A stretch of 64,000 nucleotides of DNA from Notospermus geniculatus (Eukaryota; Nemertea; Pilidiophora; Heteronemertea; Lineidae), in the NCBI GenBank assembly GCA_002633025.1, contig NMRB01001194.1:117149-181148 (forward strand), given 5' to 3'. This document shows, piece after piece, positions 56,092 through 64,000 of the stretch. The notes under the pieces were generated by a model, which saw only the letters and a list, made by a program, of their open reading frames with translations, was not told where the DNA came from and searched no databases. The translations under genes and the position numbers were made by a program. Each line of letters starts with the position of its first letter. Within the stretch, counting starts at the first letter, position 1.

Positions 56092-57948
56092 TAATGGCAA
56101 GAGAAGTGATGTATTAGCCAGATTGCCAATTAAAGAATGTGATTTTGGAGAAATGCTACAATACAACTTTACGGGTAGAGACAGACCTTGTGAGGAAAGA
56201 TTTAACAAGTTGAGAATTTGGATTACAGATGAAAAAAATAAATAAATAAAATTTAATGACGCAGATATTCAGTATGAATTAATTCTCTCATATAAATGAG
56301 CAGATACTGGGGTTATTCAAAGAGACCAAAGAATTGGCAAAAAGTACTGGAAGAGACAAACATTGTAACTGATCAATCCGGGCCACCTGCAGAAGCAGTT
56401 CCTACGGTTCCAGAACCTGTATTAATNGGGCATGCGCAGGAGGCCTCTACTGTAAATTTATCACACTTCAAATGTATTTTTTGAAGTCATCAGATCGAAC
56501 TTCAGATTACCAATAGGTTCAAATTGTTCTAAACATGTTTATCTATTGCAAGACGTTGACATTATCTTGATTTTATAATACTCAACTGAGAAAAATGCAA
56601 CCTTCGGCACTAAAATTCCGGCAGTTTAGCTCGGAAGCATGAGAATCGATGCAATTTACTGAATTTACTGAATCTTGGAATAAGATCGCCGAACAATATT
56701 AACGTTATCATGGAGAAGGGAATTCCCGCTGCATATAAACATTGTGGTATAGCCGATTGCTGTCACAGGTTTCACCAAATCCCTTCGCCCAAAATACCTA
56801 TGTTAACTTCTTTGTCTTCAAACCATTGTTCGCCATATTTGGTAGGAACCAAATAGTTGTATTGTACGAACGTCTCGTTAATACTGTGGTTTCCTTTTGT
56901 AGGCCTCGACCATGTCGACGTGCATGGCTTAATGTGTCCGGGAATTCCTATTATATTCCAAATAGGGTACCAACCAATCAAATTTCGTTCCGGACCTTTT
57001 CCACTACATGCATTGACTTCTAACAGTCGTGTGGTGCGGGTTCGAGGAAACCTACCTCCACCGCTCGGTTCAGGATGGATTGATCGCTTTTACACGGTGC
57101 GGGTTCGAGGAAACCTACCTCCACCCTCCTCGGGCGGGTTCGGTTCAGGATGGATTGATCGCTTTTACACGGTGCGGGTTCGGTAACCCGCCTCGGTCTA
57201 GTTCGAGGTCGGTTCGTTCAAATGCGTGCCACTAGATGGCGTGTATCAACATTTACAGTTATCGTAAGTAAAAAATATCCCGGAAAAAATCACTAAAAAT
57301 CGATAAACTATGCTTTTAACAGCATGAGCAGTGGTTGATTTATTCACAGGGAACTTACAGCAAGTGCGCCAGTGATGTCACTCAGTAATGACGTGATAGT
57401 CTTGCCGTCTTCGCCGGGCATTTGATGGCCAACATGGCCGATTCTTCGTAGTCACGTCACCGTTGTGACGTCAGTGAACAACCTCTATAGATACAGACAG
57501 TGAGGACAAAATGGCTCAGGGCGGCGACTTTCATCATTCTTCTGGTCATCCATATCGTCTACTGGTGTGCCAGTGACATTGTTGGCCGCCATTTTGCCTC
57601 AATACGTATGCGAACTTAATCGAGTGAGGCCCAACGGCGTTCGGAATGGGGCATTATTGAGCATGCGACTCACCAGCTCCACAGTTTACTCCGGGGAGGC
57701 CCGAGTAAGTAAACGAACACGCTAATTACATGGTTGATATCAATCAGTGGAAAAGTTCAGAAACCAAATCGCCGGGCATAGATGGACAATGGACAAATGG
57801 ACTGACACACTGATGCCGCTGAATAGCTATTTGACTAGCTCTGCTGACCTTTGGTCAGCTGAGCTAAAAAATGGTTTTTTAATGACCGATATGACAAATG
57901 TGCAAAACCTTTAAATTACATTCAAAAACAAGTGCAGGCCAGCCACAT
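56092..57948. other. Intergenic stretch with two unrecognised short frames
   Basis: Right after the LINE tail a + frame (56092-56245, ...LPIKECDFGEMLQYNFTGR then CEERFNKLRIWITDE) and another (56296-56484, SRYWGYSKRPKNWQKVLEE) have protein-like composition. They could be remnants of one transposon or gene, but I do not recognise them and a single N breaks the second. A tandem repeat is at 57035-57182. Confidence 0.35.
57035..57182. repeat. Tandem repeat, about two units
   Basis: The units begin GTGCGGGTTCGAGGAAACC at about 57035 and 57097 and share GGTTCAGGATGGATTGATCG. The second has a 12-bp insertion, and a third start (GTGCGGGTTCG) follows at 57171. Confidence 0.85.
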
Positions 57949-59185
57949 GATTAGACTGGTTCCCGTCTTTGCCGCTGCACTCCCGCTGGCGCTCACGTTC
58001 CGCTATACAAAGACAGGCACGGGGTAGCCATTTTGACAGAAATTCCTGTCCACGTCACTGCGCACCCTCCCTGCGCATCGCTATTGCGCAATGTTTGTAA
58101 CTAAAATTAGATCAGATCCACGTGTTGCTACTGAGAGCTGTGCCATTTGACAGATCGTGGCTATGAGATGCACACCGATAACACTGAGCAGCATGCATCT
58201 GTGCATAGGAGTCGGCCTACTATCAGGAGATGGCAAACGAACAGGGTTTTGCGAGAGGATAAGTCCCCGGCTTAGTCCACAACATCCTGAGAATCTCAGG
58301 TCATTTACGGTCGTACCCTCCCTCAATGCCCTGAGGACATCCACCCCGTTTCGGTGGGGACGACGGATATTCCCTCATGTGTACTCGCCAATTGGTAATT
58401 CACAAACAAACCATGCAAAGCAGTGGGGAAATGCCAGTTGATGTAATGGACAAATATCGCGCCTAGTGCTACAACGTCTGCACATACATCTGATATTATG
58501 AGTTACCGGATACCAGGCTCCTCGCATTGTATCTCATTCCATAATTTATGCACGCTGCCGAATGACAGCTGCCCCAAACACATGAACTGGATCATACCTT
58601 CGTGTTCTGATCCCATCACTACGTCCTCGTTGACAACATAATCCGTGAGAATCATGTTGACGCGAAGTTAATCCAGGAACAATCAGAAACTCAGCGAGTT
58701 TCACAGCTACCATATTTGGGATATGACCAAGACGGGATAGAAGCTTCACTGTGATTGGCTGGATTCGGCGGAGTCGAGTGCTCCGCTGGTTCCCCACTAA
58801 AATGGCATGGATGTCGCCAGGGTCTGAACCAAGCGCGAGTTGGGGAGCCGGTTGTGAAGACCCTGGGTGCGAGGATGAGTCCACAAGGCCTGCTCAACAC
58901 CTAGAAAGTATTCAGAATTTGTGCCTGGTGTGTGTGCAAATCAATACAGCCATGAAAATTCTCCGAAATACGATGTAATCCACTTCTGAGGTCTCAAACT
59001 GCTTCGGCTTCCACCAGATTGTTCACTTACCACGAAATAGGCCTACCACACCGCCATCTTGGATAACGGAAAGGGTTTTCCCCGAACAAATAAAGCTCGT
59101 GACGTCATAACACTGGTACCCCGTGCCTGTCTTTGAATAGCGGAACGTGAGTGCAGCCAAAGACGGGAACCAGTCTACATGATTA
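57949..59185 (-). mobile_element. 1.2-kb element with 70-bp inverted ends, carrying repeat A copy 2
   Basis: The left end 57949-58026 and right end 59115-59185 are inverted copies (ACTGGTTCCCGTCTTTG...GACAGGCACGGGGTA), with 9 extra bases on the left. Inside, 58268-58905 is repeat A in inverse orientation to 46960-47580. Minus-strand frames of 87 and 112 codons are present but not recognisable as a transposase. Confidence 0.75.
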
Positions 59186-59515
59186 CAGTTTTTTTGGTCT
59201 TCCAGATATAGGCCTAATTCCGATATACAGGTGTAATAGAATCTAATGTCCCCCGATATGTGATTTCCCCCAACAATACATTTACGGATTAAGCGGCACC
59301 ATTGAATAGAACTCTAGAGAGACCAAGACCCTTAATCCTGTGACAAACAATACGGGGGGGGGGTGTCGGGCAAGAAGACCAAACATTAGATTCTACCACA
59401 CCTGTATGCAGTTTCCAAGCGTGGTTCCTAATGGTCTATATTATGTCAGTGAACTAAATTCAATTCGTCGAGTAAGCACTCCGCATGCGCAGCGGACTGC
59501 GCGAGTGACGGTTAA

Positions 59516-59869
59516 GGCGGTGACAGACTACCCTTATAAAAATTTCTGAATGGTTTTGACCGGTATACCAGTTGATACCAGTCAAAACCATTCAAAACCA
59601 ATCAAGTGGTAAATGTACCAGTCAGTCTGTCTCATAATACACCCCAAATAGCAGTCAGTTAGTAGGCCTACCAGTCAAATATCACTCAAATTACCGGTCG
59701 GTTTACCAGTCATTTACCGGTGAAAGTTTTTTTATAAGGGTAGTGCAACGCGGAGCGACGCGTTTTCTTTTGTGTTTTTGCGCTCCACTGCACATGGTGC
59801 TCAGTAGTGCCTGAAAACACAAAAGAAAACGCTTAGCTCCGCGCCGCGTCGCGCTTGTCTGTCACCGGC
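59516..59869. mobile_element. Hairpin MITE interrupted by a second MITE
   Basis: The outer ends GGCGGTGACAGAC and GTCTGTCACCGGC and the inner arms GACGCGTTTTCTTTTGTGTTT and AAACACAAAAGAAAACGC are inverted repeats. The left arm is split after GACAGAC by the element at 59531-59740. Confidence 0.8.
59531..59740. mobile_element. Inner MITE (CCCTTATAAA ends, TA duplication)
   Basis: The ends CCCTTATAAAAATTTC and GAAAGTTTTTTTATAAGGG are inverted and flanked by TA. The interior is built from repeated ACCAGTCA/ACC[AG]GT words. Confidence 0.85.
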
Positions 59870-59874
59870 TTTAT

Positions 59875-60225
59875 TGTGATTCGCCGAAACCAGTGTGGGG
59901 AATCCCGATGTCAGAAGTACGTGTTTGTAAAGCCCAACTAACGAGTTCTGCGCGAAGTGGATTGCAAAAATGATCCGTGGGAAGATATCATTGGGCTGTA
60001 TTATTCTCTGGATGTTATATAGGATCTGCTTTTAGGACTAGCAAGCGTTGAGTGCCGAATATTGAAGATTGAGCACTCCATCATGCGCATAGAGTTGCTT
60101 TGTTGCAATGCGCAAGTGATTCGTCGAAACCAATATGGGGAATCCCGATGGAATAAGTACGTGTGTGTTCATCCCACTGTCGGTTTCTGTGACAATCTTC
60201 CGTCCGGATTGCAAAAGCTCTGTCG
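59875..60225. repeat. Diverged 240-bp-spaced direct repeat
   Basis: The block GATTCGCCGAAACCAGTGTGGGGAATCCCGATG at 59879 recurs at 60118 with substitutions, followed by AAGTACGTGTTTGT/AAGTACGTGTGTGT and GATTGCAAAA. It is non-coding as far as I can see. Confidence 0.7.
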
Positions 60226-60240
60226 GATTATGCTATTTTA

Positions 60241-60420
60241 TTGAGGATCCGGATCCCATATTTTGAAAAGAATCGATATTTTTGTTTTACATTTAAGAAC
60301 GGTAGTTTAATAGGCCCTGATCTTGAGCGTATACTATTAAAGTCGGGATATCAAATGATCGACCTGCAGTACGGTACTGATTCGATGAATCCATTTTCTG
60401 TGGTGACTATAAATAAGGTA
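60241..60420 (+). CDS. Possible exon, function unknown
   Basis: A + frame beginning near 60241 encodes RIPYFEKNRYFCFTFKNGS, then LIGPDLERILLKSGYQMIDL and TDSMNPFSVVTINK, and meets a good donor AATAAG|gtatgt at 60420/60421. The composition is protein-like. No start context, acceptor or family can be fixed, and no second exon was found. It may be a chance frame. Confidence 0.25.
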
Positions 60421-60622
60421 TGTCGTTGTTGATATTCGGCCCATGAATTTCAATAGTCCACCGTAATTTTCACGTCTTGACTTGAGTATGCCTATTAGTG
60501 GATTTTGTTGAGGGTGTCTCTCTTGCGTTGGATCTACACGGCGTTCTTTGGAATGGATTAATTGCTCGCATCAGTGAATAAAATTGATAGTAGGCTACTA
60601 TATAGGATAGCCTATATTAGAT

Positions 60623-61155
60623 AGACTCGGGACCCAGTCGTTGTGTCGCTCCGGCCGCCGCACTACACTCCACAAACGACTGGGAAAGCAAGTTGCAAAA
60701 TCAGCGGCTAGCGTACCGACGACCACAACGCCTATCTCGACGAATGAAATTGCCCGAAAGCAATCTACTAGGGAAACTCTGGCACACTTTTGATTGGTTG
60801 TTATTTCTGTGGATGATATAATTTACCAGAGCCTCTCCCCCGTCCAGAAACTTTTCAATCTCTAGCAGGAGATTGATAAATCCGTAAGTACTGCTTATCG
60901 CACACAGCATCGAACTTAGGTACCAAGATATCGTCCTTGACCTCGAAGAAAAGGTTCCGATAAATCAGCTGATTTGGCATCTTGCAACGAGCAGCCGACG
61001 GCCGTTTTCAAGACGAGTTTCGGATTGGCTGAACTCATTCATATCCGTTGTTGTTGTCGGTACGCTAGCCGCTGATTTTGCAGCTTGCTTTCCCAGTTGT
61101 TTGTGGAGTGCACCGCGGCGGCCGGAGCGACACAACGACTGGGTCCCGAGTCTAA
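60623..61155. mobile_element. Foldback element with 8-bp duplication TATTAGAT
   Basis: The arms 60623-60735 and 61045-61155 are inverted copies (AGACTCGGGACCCAGTCGTT...CTAGCGTACCGAC) with a few differences. TATTAGAT occurs directly at both flanks (60615-60622 and 61156-61163), as in hAT-type insertions. There is no transposase frame in the 300-bp centre. Confidence 0.87.
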
Positions 61156-61289
61156 TATTAGATGGGATATTACAGAAAATTATGGTTAGTTCCGATTTAC
61201 GTTTCAGTACGCTTTCTATGGAACCCATAAAATATTGCCATCCGTCATTACGCAATTAGATCTAACGTTACCGTACGCTACGTGGTAAA

Positions 61290-61410
61290 ATGGCAAACTG
61301 GGCTGAGGATGACCCTGTCATGGAGCGCTTGATATGGTTCCAGGAATCGTTGGCAAAGTGTCTCTACTCAACGGTTCTGGTCAACCACATGTCTGACATT
61401 TTGACACCTG
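61290..61410 (+). CDS. First coding exon of a CARD-like (death-fold) gene
   Basis: ATG at 61290, in the context AAAATGGCA, opens a frame MANWAEDDPVMERLIWFQES then LAKCLYSTVLVNHMSDILTP, ending at a strong donor CACCTG|gtaagt (61410/61411) in phase 1. Helix composition and the pattern ESL...L...LVNHM.....LTP match the first two helices of CARD domains such as that of Apaf-1 and of NLR/RIG-I-type proteins. The rest must lie in later exons, which I could not find before 64000. A CARD would mean a role in apoptosis or innate signalling by homotypic binding. With only 40 residues this stays a candidate. Confidence 0.5.
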
Positions 61411-62189
61411 GTAAGTTGATTTCCAGACAGTTTTACGACTTGCGTTCCCTGGAATCCAATATTAGAGAGGTTAAGATCTTGAACGCGAACGACAACGTGA
61501 ATGGGAATGACGTCACTGTCGTTCCCGTGAAAAATTCGCATATTTGGTTGAGAAGTGAATTAACCATAACGTGAACGCGATCTAGTGGTTTCAGTAATCG
61601 GGCATGCATTGTTCGTGTGTCTCGAACAATGGTATTTTATGTTGGTACAATCTCCGACGCTGAGGTCCGACGGTACTTCACGTTTGCCATCAGCAGGTCC
61701 GGACTCTTCCTGCGGAGGGATCGTATACAGGTCATAGTGGTATTCCAACACATGTGAAATACTTTCATGAGTTCATGGGTTCATGCACAAACGAAACCGA
61801 GGCAACCAAAATGAAGTACGCGTTCTTACGCCATCGGAAAACGACAAATAGCCTCTTTTTACGTTCAGCTCTTACGAGAACGCAGTCGGGTGGTGAGGAA
61901 CAGTGAGGCAATTTCAGCCTTATTGACGCTGAAAGGGTAAATGTCGTCCTGGGAATATACAAAGATTACCCAGCATCTCAATCTTCGCAAAAACAATACC
62001 CTGGGTGTACTTTCGGTAGCCGAACATCACCCAGCATCGTAGTATGACACCTGGATTCGAGGTTGTCTCGCCCGTGGTGACGTGACCGCCTGAAGAATGT
62101 CATGAACAGCTACACTTAACAAGTACCGCAGCGCGAGACCGTAAGATTCCACGGTATTTCTAAATAGGACTCGTTCCTAGGCACAGATT

Positions 62190-62460
62190 GCGGAAGCTGG
62201 GAAATAGATATAAACCCCAAGCGGCAGAGGTAGAAATTACGAACAGCCACAAGGCACTTCCAAACTACCTCTGAAAACGATACACCCTCTCGGACGGTCA
62301 CAGTTGGTTTCACTTGCCACCACGCTCTTGAACAGTAAAGATCTCAGCACAGTTGCCAAATGAGAAAAAACGAAAAATAATCTGTGATGGCACTGACATT
62401 CGAACCCACAACCCTCTGATCGATTCGCCAACCTCTTTCTGTACGCGCCACGAAGACTGC
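62190..62460 (-). repeat. tRNA-derived SINE-like repeat
   Basis: On the minus strand the head TGGCGCGTACAGAAAGAGG (A-box-like) and GGGTTCGAATG (B box) lie at about 62395-62455. The body ends with TAATTTCTACCTCTGCCGCT near 62225. The same tail occurs in the opposite orientation in both 290-bp direct repeats. Confidence 0.65.
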
Positions 62461-62477
62461 TTGTTTGTATGACGACA

Positions 62478-63164
62478 ATATTCCGATCGCTTTAGTTCCT
62501 CATGGAGATCTTCAAAACCACAGCGCCTTTATTGTAGATCGGCGTCGTTGTATGCAAGCAGTCTTCGTAATTTCTACCTCTGCCGCTTGGGGTTTATATC
62601 TATTAAGTTCAGCTTTAAGTATGTTTATGAATATGGACCCTGGACCCTGATGCCCTTTATTGAACCCCAAATAAATCCGGTTTGCTCAGTCGGGTACGCC
62701 GTGCACCCTTTCAATTACGCTCTCAATGGTACAAAAGGGTGTGGGGTTCGAAACAAACCAAGACTCATAACTTATGCCCGCTGTACACGATCCCTCAAAG
62801 TTGGATGAAAAAAATCTGACCAAAAAGATTGATCGTGTATGGCGGGAAATTGGATGAAATATTTTTCATCAATCATATTCCGATCGCTTTAGTTCCTCAT
62901 GGAGATCTTCAAAACCACAGCGCCTTTATTGTAGATCGGCGTCGTTGTATGCAAGCAGTCTTCGTAATTTCTACCTCTGCCGCTTGGGGTTTATATCTAT
63001 TAAGTTCAGCTTTAAGTATGTTTATGAATATGGACCCTGATGCCCTTTATTGAACCCCAAATAAATCCGGTTTGCTCAGTCGGGTACGCCGTGCACCCTT
63101 TCAATTACGCTCTCAATGGTACAAAAGGGTGTGGGGTTCGAAACAAACCAAGACTCATAACTTA
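62478..63164 (+). repeat. Two 290-bp direct repeats
   Basis: 62478-62774 and 62875-63164 are nearly identical (starting ATATTCCGATCGCTTTAGTT and ending AGACTCATAACTTA). They differ mainly by a 7-bp GGACCCT duplication in the first. Each contains the CTACCTCTGCCGCTTGGGG tail, a TATGTTTATGAATATGGACC end, and GGGGTTCGAAAC, a B-box-like word. Confidence 0.92.
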
Positions 63165-63175
63165 GTCGTCAATAT

Positions 63176-63569
63176 AGCTCTAGCGTCCAATGGAAATACC
63201 TAGTAAGTCACATTTTTGGAAAAAATGAGTTAAGGCCAAATTCGAACTTACTAGGTATTGTTTCATCATAATAAACAGGTTTTGTTTGCAAAATGTTCGC
63301 CAAAGCCTCGGAAAGACAGTGGTGCACTTACTCGGTTTATACGTCTAAGTCATCAGAATTGTGACTTACTAGGTTTTTCCCTTTGCAAATTCAGTATGAA
63401 ATCAGAGGTAAAACATAGCAAATTGCATTTAATCCTGTTGTATGACATATTTTTAATTAGGAGTGTTTTCCACAACAAAACTCTTCCAAGTTGTCATTCC
63501 ACATAAACCCATTTTTCTCGAAATCAACAAAATGTGACATACTAGGTATTTCCATTGGACGCTAGAGCT
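63176..63569. mobile_element. MITE with AGCTCTAGCGTCCAATGG ends
   Basis: The ends AGCTCTAGCGTCCAATGGAA and TTCCATTGGACGCTAGAGCT are perfect inverted repeats, continuing through ATACCTAGTA[AT]GTCACATTTT. Inner words TACTAGGT recur near 63248 and 63369. No ORF. Confidence 0.88.
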
Positions 63570-64000
63570 GCCTGTAGTTGGATGTACAGTCTTGTTCGTA
63601 TTAATATCAACACCTATTATCTCAAATATCTCATAAACCATCAAACCAATTTAAATGCGGTTTTCTGCATAAGGTCAGAAATCTTGTTGACTACAACTGG
63701 GCATCAATGTTTTTGCACAAGATTCACTTATTCATTGCGTAATCTGTCATTGAAAAAAGGTAAAAAAAAAAACTTTTTTGTTTCTGGATTTTTCATCAAA
63801 ATTCCTTGTCTGGAATGAAGTTATGCCAAAATAAAGGTGATTTAGCAAGTTACTGTCAAAATACGTCGTTTAGTTTTTGAGAAATTGACGTTTTTGTAAA
63901 GCTATATCAACACCACTTGAGTTCCACTACCAACAACTTATGAGACGGTCCCTACATAATAATGCAAACCATACACCATGCATGGGTCACTGTATAGGCA

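Larger units (their letters stand above)
61411..64000. other. Repeat-rich intron or flank of the CARD-like exon
   Basis: It contains a SINE-like copy (62190-62460), a 290-bp direct repeat pair (62478-63164) and a MITE (63176-63569). I saw no convincing second exon of the CARD-like gene. Confidence 0.4.

Noticed and set aside
62395-62456. A functional tRNA gene on the minus strand.
   Set aside because: The A and B boxes are present but the acceptor stem does not pair and the unit continues into a SINE body.

Overview
The window is nuclear DNA from an animal, most likely a marine invertebrate. Genes have short exons with GT-AG introns. The DNA is crowded with small inverted-repeat transposons, tRNA-derived SINE-like repeats and a LINE 3' end, and it is rich in the words AGGCCTA and TACATGTA. 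This word use is familiar from amphioxus, echinoderm and hemichordate genomes, but I cannot choose between them, and a lophotrochozoan is not excluded. The assembly is a draft: N runs lie at 7934-8085 and 40762-40882, and single Ns at 2468, 11819, 36171, 48005 and 56427.

Region 1 (about 0.9-11.8 kb, + strand) holds five successive coding cassettes: four C2H2 zinc-finger exons and one two-exon BEN domain. Each starts at a good splice acceptor in the same reading phase (0) and runs to its own stop codon. This is the layout of a Drosophila lola-like locus, in which one shared 5' part is spliced to alternative DNA-binding 3' ends. The shared part, presumably BTB, would lie upstream of base 1.

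Region 2 (11.8-12.9 kb, - strand) is an intronless orphan rhodopsin-class GPCR, converging on the BEN cassette. A 67-bp minisatellite lies next to it.

Region 3 (14.3-26.3 kb, - strand) is a nearly complete 18-exon membrane Xaa-Pro aminopeptidase (XPNPEP2/aminopeptidase P type) with signal peptide, all five metal ligands and a GPI-anchor-like tail. One exon junction, which splits the codon of a metal-binding glutamate, lacks a normal GT donor. The introns hold several foldback elements, one nearly filling a 1.9-kb intron.

Region 4 (29.8-32.8 kb, - strand) is a complete six-exon synaptotagmin (one membrane span, C2A, C2B) that has lost most calcium-binding aspartates.

Region 5 (33-64 kb) is mostly repeats: foldback elements, MITEs, SINE-like copies and a LINE fragment. 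Among them are a GPCR pseudogene cut in TM6 by a 1.9-kb foldback, a short collagen-like secreted ORF, an intact secreted Ig plus FN3-like protein that may be cytokine-receptor related, and a + strand CARD-like first exon at 61.3 kb whose gene continues beyond the window.
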